Below are positions 12,094 to 24,277 of a DNA stretch of 64,000 nucleotides, piece after piece; position 1 is the first letter of the stretch, and the number at the start of each line of letters is the position of its first letter. The translations under genes were made by a program, and so were the position numbers. The notes beneath the pieces are model-generated. The model worked only from the letters and a program-made list of their open reading frames with translations, was not told the DNA's origin and did not search any database. The stretch comes from Vitrella brassicaformis (lineage: Eukaryota > Sar > Vitrellaceae). The stretch lies in the NCBI GenBank assembly GCA_001179505.1, contig CDMY01000869.1, positions 138,586 through 202,585 on the forward strand. Reading direction: 5' to 3'.

Positions 12094-12418
12094 TTCGGCA
12101 GACAAACGCCACCTGCACAGAAAAAATGCCCACAAGCGTATCGATCCTTGGGCTTTTCGACTTCGCCAGATCCTGTGATGTCCGAATTCACCTGTTGTGA
12201 TGCCTGTGGCTCTCGTCTTTCGCAGCGGGTTGGTGGTTGGTCGACCCTAACATATATCGCGCGAAACCGAAAAACGGGGGGTTTTGTTACACGGAAAACC
12301 CAACGTGCACGCCTCTTTTCTTTAATTGTGAGCCATCTCTCCACTACTGTCTACGTCTGTTGTTTCTCGTTATACATATTTTGTCCACAAAAGATCCGCC
12401 AACTTGACGATCATCATC
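12094..12418. promoter_or_regulatory. Divergent promoter gap, atpC and coiled-coil gene
   Basis: A 325-bp gap separates the two start codons, which point away from each other, so both promoters must lie here (or within the genes). AT-rich stretches at about 12245-12260 and 12360-12380 (TATACATATTTTG) stand out from the GC-rich surroundings. The core elements are not defined. Confidence 0.4.
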
Positions 12419-15400
12419 ATGACAGAGGCGACGAGGAGAGAGTCTCAGAGAGGCATCACCGTGGAAGGGGCAAAGAAGAAGTCGCAACTCATCCGCCAGC
12501 GGGTACGGGACATGTCCAGCCGCTCTCAAGGTCTCCCGCGCGGCGCTACGTGGCATTGCATGCATGCACTGTGTCTGTGCGTCCTTTCGCCTCGTTGTCT
12601 GGCGCAGATAGCGGCCTTGCGTGAAGGGGCGAGGCAGCGGAAGCAGAGATCCACCTGGAGCAGGCAGAAGCACCAGTGGGCCCAGCAGGCAAACAGACTC
12701 CTCCACGAAAGGTGAGACAGACAGACAGACAGACTGACTTGCAGGGAGGCAGGGAGGGAGGGAGACGGCACACTGGATGCATCTTGGCACGTGTTGCAGG
12801 CATGAGCTCGAGGCTGAGATCTCTCGCTTCGTTGCGACACACGGCAGCTTGCAGTGCGCCTCCGAGGATGAGACGGAGACAGGCAGTCAGCGGCCTCGCG
12901 AGGATGACGCCGGGTCTCCACAATACGGTCCTCTCTTCTCTGCCCTCCTGGCAACTGTGGATGCGCCGGCGGAAGCGTCAGATGCTGGCAGCCAGGCGAC
13001 AGTGGCACGATTCTACGGCAGGCTGGAAAAGGACCGAAATGCGTATCTGCAGAGTATCAGGGCCAAGGTGTGCACTGATTGAAAGGACACGCATTCGTTC
13101 AGGCTGCCAGGCTAGCTTGTCTGTGTAGTGAGTGCAGATTGGAGCCGCGGTGCCCAGCCCACATGACTCAACGCCTGCCGAATGCGATGAGCAGGCGATC
13201 TCGGGAGATAGAGATGCCGCGGGCAAAATACCTCCCATCAGTGACGACGCCACAGCTGGCCCCTTGGACACGCCCAGCATTAAGACGAACATGCGTGCCC
13301 ATCTCGGACGATACTTCGATCCACAGAGGCCCAAGCACATGACGGAACGCACTGCACAGTCCGCCCTCTGGAGCCTCACACACCCAGTACCACATAAACA
13401 CGATGCCGCTGACCCCCTCACCCATCGAGCGCGCCCTAGTCTTCCAAGCAACAGCAACCGAGCGGCCTCTCCATCGAATGGGGAGGGACCGGGTTGTATG
13501 TCTGATTCGTGGGTGGCGTTGGCAGTGGTTGGCTCGTCGCTGCAGACGATGGGTGAGAAACTAACTGAGGAGTATCGGTGTGCGCTGCAGGGGCTGCCGG
13601 ACGACACGCGGGCGCTGTTGAGAGATCACACTGTTGGACGAGCCGCCGACGGTGAGTAGGAAGCAGATGGGCAGGGGGATATCAAAAGTAAAAGCTCATT
13701 CCGTCTCTCTCTCTCTCGCTCTCCCCTTTCGATCAGATGATGGCTCCGACATCAGTGAGGCAGAGGAGTGCTTCCTCGGTCAGGAGGCACCCACACTCAC
13801 ACAGACCTTCCCTGCCCTCCAAGACACTCATCCAGCACCCCACCCTGCCATCAAAGACGCCCCCTCTCACCCACCATGCACACACGATGACGACAACCAC
13901 TCGTCGTCGGCCGGCGAGACGACATCTGGTGTCACCTCATTCTTTCGCTCACATCCGTCGGCCATTCAGCACCGCTATCTGTCGTTGGTGCACCAGGCCG
14001 AGCAGGCCTTCCTGGACCGATTGACAGAGCTGCGGCGAGAGAGGGCCTCTGTCAAGCTGCGGATGCAGCGGACAGTGACGGAGGCGGTTCATGAAGCCAC
14101 TGCAGAGGGTGAGGAGGGTGAGGAGGGCCGTGTGGCTGTGGATGAGAACACATCGAAGAGTGAAGGGGACAATGATGAGGGCTGCACAACTTTGGCGGTG
14201 GCCGACGATGGCAGTAGCAGTGGCGATGGCGGTGGGTTCTTGGCGCGGTTTGATTTGCTATACCGGCAGTACTATGGAGGAGACTCCACAAAAGCGAGAA
14301 CCGCACACGTATGGACGTACATGGGCAGCCAGCTGGCCACTCGCACACAGTCCCTCAGTGTGTGTGTGTGTGTGTGTAATGCAGACAGACGAGCTGTTCA
14401 TGGACCGGCTGACGAAGGAATGGCCCCACATAAACACGTATGTATGTCTGTATGTCTGTATGTTTGTATTTTTGCATATATATACGCATACACACGCTAC
14501 GTCTTTCTTTGTGCAGGTCGTGTCTCCGCGGCTGTCGTCAGGACTATGAGGAGCTCCTGCTGCTGGCCCAGCACCACACCACCGCCATCAGACAGCACCG
14601 CAGACACAGATGGGCCATGCTTAAAGAAGCCAGGCATGAGTGGCAGACCTGCATCGACGACGCACGAAAGCGCCAGGAAGCTAATGAGCATCGGGCCAAG
14701 CAGAGAGCGGAGAAGGACCGGCTGACACGTGAGTTGGCCGATCGTCGCGTGCACTTCCTGGAGAAGCAGTGGCAGAAACAACGGAGGGAGGCCGCGCTGC
14801 AAAAGAGGTGACAACCGACACACCCACACAACATTCACCCACACGATTTCGTGTATGTATGGCAATCAGCCGTGCCGAGGAGGCAGCCGCAGCCGAGGCC
14901 GCCTGGCAAGAGCACGCCGCCAGGGTCAAACAGGCCGCAATGCGCTTCAGGTTAGACAGACAGGGAAGAGACATGAGTGGATGCATCTCTCCGTGTGTGT
15001 GCATTTGTGCAGGGAGGTGAAGGAGCAGCGTGCCGCGGCAGAGGAGGTTGCGCGGCACGATGCGGAGAGAGAGGCAGCAGAGCTGCTCAGACACCGACAT
15101 ATCATCAACTCACGTAACCAAGCACTGACGGGCAAAGAGAGATAGATCATCTGTGGTGGGTGCCTCTCGTCGCCTGGATATCTGTGTCCATTAGTCCGGC
15201 TGTGCCGTCGTCGGGAGATTGAGATATGGAAGCAGGAGGAGGCCGACCTCAGGAAACAAGCGGCCGAACAGCAAGCCGCTGATAGACAGGCACGCCTTGC
15301 CAGAGCGCTGCAGAAGTTTGCCGTCATTGCACCAAACGACCCTGCCAGGTGGGAGTGTGTGAGCGATGTTTGTCATCCATCCAAAAAAGGTGTGGTGGTT

Positions 15401-15976
15401 CGCGCGTACAGGCTTCTGAAGAGCCTCGAGTGCCACGAGATATGGAAGAAGGCCGACGACCCACATGTGAGGGAGAGAGAGAGACAAGGAAGGCGCTCAA
15501 GCAGGGAGGGATGGTGTGTGTTGTCTGGTGTGTGCAGGTGGCGTGTTTGGATTTGTTTCCGATGCGTGGCTTCAGCGAGGCGGCCCTCATGAAGGACACA
15601 CGTTACAAACTGTCAGCAGCGCTGCAGGTAGGGAGGTACACAGACAGACAGACAGACACGCAGACAGACAGATAGGCAGGAAGTGAAAGATGGGTTGTCG
15701 ATAGATACACACACATACACAAAAATGCACAAACATGTACACAATAAAAGCAAGCAAGGAGACAGAGCACACGGTCTGTCTGTATCTGTGCACATGTATG
15801 TATGTATCTGTGTGTGTGTGTGTATGTGTGTGTGTATGCAGAATGCGGGTCTGTATGGGTCGTCGGCTGGGAGGTCAGCCATGCTGGCAGCACGACCGGC
15901 ACAGCCCGCTCGTCCAGACACCATCACGCAGCCCATGAACCCACTCAAACAACAAAAAGGAATCGTGCAGCAGTAG
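12419..15976 (+). CDS. Coiled-coil protein, CCDC148/CCDC112-like
   Basis: Thirteen exons (12419-12502, 12608-12711, 12800-13067, 13138-13651, 13737-14308, 14385-14437, 14517-14807, 14870-14950, 15013-15113, 15195-15348, 15412-15466, 15538-15627, 15842-15976) sum to 2,502 nt, 833 residues. The N-terminus and C-terminal half are Arg/Lys/Glu/Gln/Ala-rich helices expected to form coiled coils (for example DRLTRELADRRVHFLEKQWQ, RQARLARALQKFAVI). The middle is acidic and disordered. The C-terminus has a distinctive conserved-looking block, LFPMRGFSEAALMKDTRYKL followed by SAALQNAGLYGSSAG. Layout and this block recall animal CCDC148/CCDC112, which are linked to cilia and centriolar satellites, but that assignment is from memory and tentative. 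It would fit the presence of CFAP57 in the window. Confidence 0.6.
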
Positions 15977-16842
15977 AAAACGCAAAGGGAGAGGGAAGGA
16001 CAGCAACCGGGCCACCTTTTGCCCTGGTCTGTCTCACTGCCCAACCCTGCCCTCAGTGACTCGACGGTTCATTCCATTCAAGCAAACAGCATTGACAAGG
16101 AAGACGATCGCACCTTTTGTCATGAATCGATGAATCGATCAATTATCCAACACGCAACCACCCATTGCATGCAATCAAAGCAACCAGCCAAGGACGACCT
16201 GAATGAACGATTCCAGGGGCATTGAAGAACGATGCACACACACGCACACAGGCACGGGAAGGCGGCAAGCGATGCCGCGCACGCCAAAAAAGCCGCCCGA
16301 ATTGGCTGACAAATGTGTGTGGGAGGATAGTAGTGGGACGGAGGCAGTCGGCTGACTCACTGACTCACTGTCAGGATGGAATGAACCACATCGTCGTGTG
16401 CTCGCACACAGAGACTATAACAACAGGAACAGCAATAAGACACGACGCCAAACACCAGCCATCCAGGCTGATCCAGCCAGCCAGCCTACCTGTACACAAA
16501 CACCAGGATGGCATGGCATGCATCTGTACGTACCTGTCTGTCTGTATAACACACTCATGTACAAATGTACGTATGTACAGACGTGTACGTACAGACACAT
16601 ACATATGTATGTACACCATGCAGCACAAGCCCTGCCTGACACGCAAGCACGTACATGCCATGCATGCAACACATCCATGTACAAATTGCAAACAAACACC
16701 AAATGTAATGCTCATTGATTGCACCCTGGCTACCTTTGCTCCCCCGCCCCTTTCCGCGCCCCAATGAACGTGGGCGGCGCCCTGTCGCCCGCGGCCTTTC
16801 TGCTTCCACGACCTCCTCCACGCCAATCCGCGGTGTGCTCAC
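15977..16842. other. Gap between convergent genes
   Basis: Two 3' ends face each other. The sequence is rich in ACAC, TGTATG and GTACGT-type tracts, with several palindromic ACGTAC/GTACGT strings near 16525-16590. No gene is supported. Confidence 0.5.
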
Positions 16843-19375
16843 CTACGTCCCTTCAGCCCCCCTCGTGGGCGATGTAGGCGTCGCCGACCCATACGCACTC
16901 GTCTCGGCGAACGACAGGACACCCGGTCCCCTGCCCCACTGGTCAGGCTTGGCCGTCAGCACCCACAAGAGACCCACACCACCACCCCCTACAACCAGAA
17001 ACGCGATAATACCCGCGGCGACCCATTCCAGGGTGCTGTACGAGGCCGGCGGGACGCTGGTGGTAGTCGTGTTGGTTTCTTCTTTGTCTGGTGTTGCAGC
17101 GACGTCACCGGACTGCCCCCTGATGGCGGAGGGGGGCTGGTCTGTGTGTGTGTCGGTGTCGCGTGAGGGTGAGGGTGAGGAGGGCGACCTGACTTCGTAG
17201 TCGGGGCCTGTCTCTTTGTCCTTGCTGATGGCGCCTGTCATACTGCCGGGTGGTTTGTCCACAACGCCTTGGTGAGCTGACGGCGGTCGCGTTGTCGTGG
17301 GTGTCGCCTCCTTGGGTGGTGCTTTACTCGATGAGGATGACGACAGAAACGCATTACCCTGGTCGGTCGGCTCGTCAGTGTCGTGGTAGTTGTCCTCATT
17401 GTAGTAATACTCCTTCAGGTCATCAGGCACCTCCGTCTGCTGCGGCACGTCTGGGGGAGCGGGTGGTGGTGTCGGCGGCGGCTGCGTGTGGGGCCGTCGT
17501 GGCTGCTGAGGGTCGGGCGGTTGTTGTGGTGGCTGTGGCGGGTCAGCATCAAAGACGGGTGGGGGATAGATGGTGACGTCGTCCTCGTCGTCGACATACT
17601 CACCCACCTGTTCCAACAGCTGACCAATGTCCTGCCCCGTGCTCTCGCCGCCCTGTCCATCACCCGCATCGCCACCTCCATCTCCCGTCGAGCGGGGCGG
17701 AGCACCATTACCATCATCACCGCCCTCGCCCTCGCCAGAGTCAGCCGCACCGCTCGGCCCGTACACCTCCCAGGGCTTGTCTGGCATCTGGTCGCCACCC
17801 TGCCCGTCGCCTGGTTGTGGCGGGTCCTCATGGCCCTCCGGATGGCTGTTGCCGCCGCCAGGACGTCGCCCGGTCTGGGGCGGCGAATTCCACTCCCCTT
17901 CTGGGACGCTCTCAGTCTGTGCCTGGGGCACCCGGGGTGGCTCCTGGGGGACGTCCTCATCAGGAGAGGGGGGCTGAGTCTGTGGGTCAGGGGGTGGTGT
18001 CTGGGGGTTTTCCTTGCCGTGGTCACGCAGATGTGCTGGCGGGCGGAACTGAGGCTCCTCGGTCCTCTTCCGTGGCTTCTTTGGCCCGGCGGAAGAGGGC
18101 GGGATGGGCGGCATGCCCGGCACCGAAGGGCGAAGGCGTGGCTCCCCATCTTCCCACTCGTCGAAGTAGTCGACGATCGCCCGGCACTTGGCGAGGACGG
18201 CCCGGCCTTTCTTGGTCTGGATGAACCGCTGGTACTTCTCTGGGTGCCGTTGAGGCCTCCGTGATGGCTTGGCGGTGGGGGGAGGGGGACTGCTCTCCTC
18301 CTCCTCACTTCCTTTACTGTCGCCCCCGTCCGGCTGGTCTTGTTCGGCCTCCTTTGGGGAGGGTGCGAAGGGCGACTTCTTGACCTTGCGGCATGAGCAA
18401 ATGACGTCATCACCCCCGCGCTCCTCCATCTCTACCCACTCGGCCGTGGCGGTCTCTGTGTGTGAGGGAGAAACAGAAAGAACCATTGGTGTCGGTTGGA
18501 TTGGGTGTGGTGTTCTCTCACTGAGCCACATCACATACCGTTTGTGCCGCTCCCATCGAGGGGTTTGCCGAAGGCGGGAGGGGCCTTTGTTGTCGGTGCC
18601 GCGGTCGTGTCACGCGACGGCACGGCGAACAGCTTCTCGTCCTTGCTCTCCTTGGCACCGTTGTGGTTTGCTGACATCACATCGACAGGTCATGTCATGT
18701 CATGCAGATGTCGTCGTCACTGCATCATACATACGCCTACCTTGTCCTTCCTTCGGCTCTGGTTGAACTGTCGTATTGGGAGGCGCCTTGTCGTGTTGAT
18801 CATCTTGGTCATTTTGGTTGTCTTGGTGTTCATCAATATCCGGTTTGCCCCACATGTCGCCCTCGTCTGCCCGAGAGGGAGGGAGGCCGAACACACTGCT
18901 GATGTCCTCAACAGGCCGACGAGAAGCTTCCGTCTCTGCGGCGCGAACACACATACACACACACACAGCCGTGCCGGAGCGTGTCGGCCTCTATCTATGA
19001 TCATGCTCACTCACCGGAATCAGCTCTCGGCGATGGGCTCGGTTGTTGGTCGCCGCTCGTGTCGTCATCCGCCGGGTCTTCAGGAGGCTTGCCCCACGAG
19101 TTGTCATCGCCTTCGTCTGCCGCCGGGCTGACAGTGTGTAACAAGAACACACCGCTGTCGCCTGGAAAGGAACAGACATATAAGAGAAGCGGCCCACCTC
19201 AGCCCAGTTCAGCCCGTCCGCTGTATGTGTCCGTTGTCTGACCTTCTGAAGGCGCTGGCGCGAGGTGGCGACGGTTGAGGAGCTGCAGGGCGACGAGTGG
19301 GGAGTGCGTCCGGCACGGATGTGTGCAGATGAGGAGAAACAGGGACAAAATGACGCCCAGGCCGCGTCGACGCAT
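16843..19375 (-). CDS. Type I single-pass membrane protein, Pro-rich, with WGKP repeats
   Basis: Five exons (19375-19243, 19161-19015, 18935-18741, 18670-18539, 18455-16843) sum to 2,220 nt, 739 residues. It opens with a clear signal peptide (RRRGLGVILSLFLLICTHPC) and has one membrane helix near the C-terminus (EWVAAGIIAFLVVGGGGVGL, then LLWVL) followed by a short tail of about 40 residues. The long outside region is acidic, Pro/Gln/Gly-rich and likely disordered. Two adjacent exons encode related short units, ADEGDDNSWGKPPED and ADEGDMWGKPDIDE, suggesting exon duplication. A compact patch, HPEKYQRFIQTKKGRAVLAK, looks more ordered. The topology suggests a surface or endomembrane protein; no family is recognised. 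It shares a very short divergent gap with the RsfS gene. Confidence 0.65.
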
Positions 19376-19446
19376 CTAATATATATTTGCGACGCATCTC
19401 ACATGTACTATTGTTTCATCCGTCTGGAACTATTGCTGGAATCGTC
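19376..19446. promoter_or_regulatory. 71-bp bidirectional promoter gap
   Basis: Only 71 bp separate the ATG of the minus-strand membrane protein gene from the ATG of the plus-strand RsfS gene. The gap contains an AT-rich string (TAATATATATTTG at 19378-19390) that reads as a TATA-like element on either strand, unusual in this GC-rich window. Transcripts may therefore have very short leaders or overlap. Confidence 0.5.
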
Positions 19447-21920
19447 ATGCTCAGTCCACAGCGCCTGTTGAGGCTGGTGGTGCAGCCCAGATCTGCTGCT
19501 CTTATCGGCCAGGTGAAGAGATTCATCACCACTCAGCAGCCGAGAGATACCGACGACACCGAGCCATCGACAGAGGACAACAGCGCATCAGCAAGAGGCC
19601 GCAGGAGCGATCATGACGCCCACACCGACCGCTCCTTCCCTTCATCGTCTTCAACATCATCATCCCATCACTTTCAGCCCGACACGCTCGAGAGGCTGGC
19701 TGATCTCCTCCGGAAGCAGGCCAGTGACGGAGGGCGAGGCATCCCTGAGGCCGACGAGGGCGAGGCAGCATCGGTATACGACCGGCGGGAGACCTCCCCG
19801 CAGGTGTTTGAGATAGACGACACGCTGCTGTCGACGGCCGGTCTCAAGGACAGCGTCCACGAGTCGGCCGGCGGCGGCATCCCCACTTTTGTCATCGACG
19901 CCGAGCGCGGCTTCCACAAACCAGAGAGGGAGACCGCACCGCCACGGCAGCCGATCGACCCTACCAAGAGTGCAGAGGAGCTCATGAGGGAGGTGGAGGA
20001 ATCCATCGGCGCCTTCGAACCGGTGGGTGCCGATGCGGGGGACACGTCGACGTCCACGGCGGGCGTCCACCTCGACACTCTGGCCGACGCCGAGGCGCTG
20101 CCCACTGAGCATTTCCGTGCAGCGGACGAGGAGCAGGAGCAGTCCCTGGCTGCTGCAGAGGATGACAAGACGACTGATGCGGCCGAGAGAGAGGAGGAGG
20201 CCGTGTCGTCTGGTGACGAGGAGGACGACTATCTGACGCCGGCGCAGCGGTTCTACCGCGAGAACAAGGAGCGTCTGTTGGAGAGGGCGCAGCAGTACTA
20301 CTCTGACAAGCACCAGCAGGTCATGGACGAGAACGAGTGGACCTTCTACCGCGACCCGGTGGTGCGGCCGCCCAAGGGACACCTGTGGGACTTCGGAGAC
20401 ATTGCCAAGGTCGTGCCCAGGTCAGTCAGTCAGTGGAGTGGACGGCTGCACGAGAACGGGACCATTCCTCCCTGCTGCCTTACTGCGTGTTGATGTGTGT
20501 GTGTGTGTATGTTTGTGTGTTTCGCCTCTGCTCAGAGAGGACATTCACTTTGAGAAGGGCCGCATGCCGACGGTGGAGCAGGTCATCAAGATACTCGAAC
20601 AGGTACACGCACACACCACACACAAATCTCTCACCCACACACATACACACACTGTCAAAGATCGTCAGTGTGTGTGTGTCCTTTGATGCATCCATCCGTC
20701 CATCCGTTGATTGATGCCTCAGGAGCAGGTGCAGGACATCGTCGTCATCGATTTGGAGGAGTGCGGGCGGCGTGATCTCGGCCTCTACGCCATCGTGGCC
20801 ACCGGACAGACACCCAGACACTGTCGGTAAGTCTGTCAGTCAGGCAGGTAGACACACAGACAGACAAGGGGGCGTATGATGTGATGCACACATAATACTT
20901 ACACACACTGGCGGATGGATCAATATATCAGTCGTGCGGCGCGTTTGGTGAGCAAGACGATCAAGGACTTGGATGTGCCTTACATCTCGGCTGTGAGCTA
21001 CTCGTGGGGGTCCGACACCGACGAGTGGAACGTCGCCCACTGCGGGCCACTCAAGGTGCACATCCTCTCCAAGGAATGGAGACAGAGCTACAAGTAAGGA
21101 AGGAAACAAAGGGACCCTCAGCAACTGACACAGATCAGATCGACAGACTAAATGAGATGCATAAATGTGTGTGTCCCATCCCATCCCATCCCTCTCTCTC
21201 TCTCTCTCTCTCTTTGTAACCCATCTACTGATGGATGGATGGATCCTCAGTCTCGAGAATCTGTGGCTGAGGCCTCACGAGCACTTCACAGCCGAGGACT
21301 TCCCCACCTACATGGAGGACATCCCCGGCACCCCCCCGCCATGGATACACTCACCCCCCCGCAACAACAAGGCCAACGCCCCCGTCACAGAGGTCTTCGA
21401 GCAGCGCTACATCGAGTTCACCAACCCAAACGACTACAGAGACCCTACCCTCCCCATACACCTCTCAATCGGACCCCCAACGCTCTCTGACGACCGTGGT
21501 CATGGTCATGACATTGATGCAGAGAGACAGCCGCTCCCCGAGTCCGGTGATGGTGATGGTGATGGAGATGAGCAAGAGATGCGGTCATCACGGCTGGTGC
21601 GGGATGCCCCCGAGGCAGAGATGGACCTCTATGGCGTCGCTGGGGGCGAGGACGAGGCCGCCTCGCCTGTCCGCTACATCCGAGCGGCCGGACGTGCCGA
21701 CGCCGAGTCGAGCGATTTCCGCCCCCTGGATGCGCCAGCACCAACAACACCGCCACAGCCGTGGTCGTCATATCGGGGGATTGGTATGGCCCCGTCTCCC
21801 GCGAGGATGAGGAACCGCGTGGCGCCACCGCAGGGCGGCCCGGAGATACCTGAGGAGATCAAGGGGCTGGTGGAAGGGATGGACGACTACGGCCGGGTCA
21901 GCAAGAAGGGAGACGAGTAG
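19447..21920 (+). CDS. Mitochondrial ribosome-silencing factor, RsfS/Iojap family
   Basis: Five exons (19447-20420, 20536-20602, 20723-20826, 20932-21093, 21251-21920) sum to 1,977 nt, 658 residues. The N-terminus (MLSPQRLLRLVVQPRSAALI) is Arg-rich, without acid residues, and looks like a mitochondrial presequence. The conserved domain starts near residue 325: VEQVIKILEQEQVQDIVVID, then LYAIVATGQTPRHCRRAARL, then PLKVHILSKEWRQSYNLENL ending with W, the usual RsfS order. This family (MALSU1 in mitochondria) binds ribosomal protein uL14 and keeps the large subunit from joining the small one. The domain is normally most of a protein of 100-250 residues; here it is flanked by about 320 acidic, disordered residues before it and about 220 after. 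An ordered patch (DYLTPAQRFYRENKERLLER) precedes the domain. The start is the first in-frame ATG. Confidence 0.88.
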
Positions 21921-22945
21921 GGTCTCTCTCTCCGTTGGTGTGAATGGATGGATGATGGATGGATGGGTGGGGTGTTTTCTGTGCTCATGTGTACGGTAGG
22001 TACGCATGAGAGCTGGGAGAGGGACCTTTGTTGTTTCGTTCGTGTTTTCATTGCTGTGTGAAAGGACTCTCCGATTCGTTCGGTTAATCCATATATGTGT
22101 AAACCATGTGTGAGAATCCTCACGCAGTGCACGAAAGCTGGCAACGTCACGCAGCTGGCCTTACACAGCCTCCCTACCCCCCAACACGCAAGCACACACA
22201 CACACACATGTCGGCAAACCGCACACGATCATCCAAAAGGCACGGATAGTTCTGTGTGGTCGTTGCCCTCCCTGCAGCTCGGCACGGAGACGACTGATAC
22301 GAATGACGGTGTCATTCGCCCGCATGCCCTTCTGCACGACCACGATCACACAAACCCATCGCCAGCTCAACATACCGAGACCAAAGAGTCGACGTAGCAG
22401 CGCGTGGCACGTCTCGCGTGTCGTGTGTCCAATCGTTCCCTTTCCTCATCTGTCTGTCGGTCTGTATCGGTGGAATGCATTCGGCCCCCCCCATGTACTG
22501 CTGTTCCAAGCAGAGGGATCACCCCACCAGGAACAACAGAACATGACCGCGCTGAAGGCATTCCACCGACACAAACGAATCAAGAGGAGTCGAACAAAAC
22601 CGACAGGCAGGCAGGCAGGCAGGCATGGTGCATTCATTCATTCACACGAAGCAAAACCCACCCATTCGGTGATCGATAGATCTGCCGTAGAAAAGGCAGT
22701 CAGCCACCCTACCACACACACGACACGACACCACACGCACACAAGACAGACAAGACCACAGAGAGCGACTAACACGACACGCACCATGGGGAGAGGCATA
22801 GCATACACGCACACACGAATGGATGGCCAATGAGAAAACTGCCTGCGGTGGAGAGCGATGTATGTGGCTGGTCGTCCGCCGCTCCAGACGTCTCATCTTG
22901 ATGCACACACGCGCGGCCGGCTGGCTGGCTGCATGGCTGGGTGGC
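21921..22945. other. Gap between convergent genes
   Basis: It holds the 3' ends of the RsfS and adenylate kinase genes. GGAT repeats lie near 21945-21970, ACAC near 22195-22210 and GGCA repeats near 22606-22625. A near-repeat of a CATTCxxCxxACAC-like string occurs near 22475 and 22558. No gene is supported. Confidence 0.5.

Positions 22946-24277
<1,332 letters not shown>

Noticed and set aside
10666-12135. Mitochondrial rather than plastid ATP synthase gamma
   Set aside because: The leader is an ER signal peptide plus transit stretch and the loop before ELLQDP-type sequence is of the cyanobacterial/plastid form, not the shorter mitochondrial form.
17383-18264. A 293-residue plus-strand frame opposite the Pro-rich membrane protein gene
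   Set aside because: It is the complement of a GC-rich, Pro/Gly-coding exon; composition is an artefact (Leu/Arg/Trp-rich), and the minus-strand model has a signal peptide, a membrane helix and an exactly closing exon chain.
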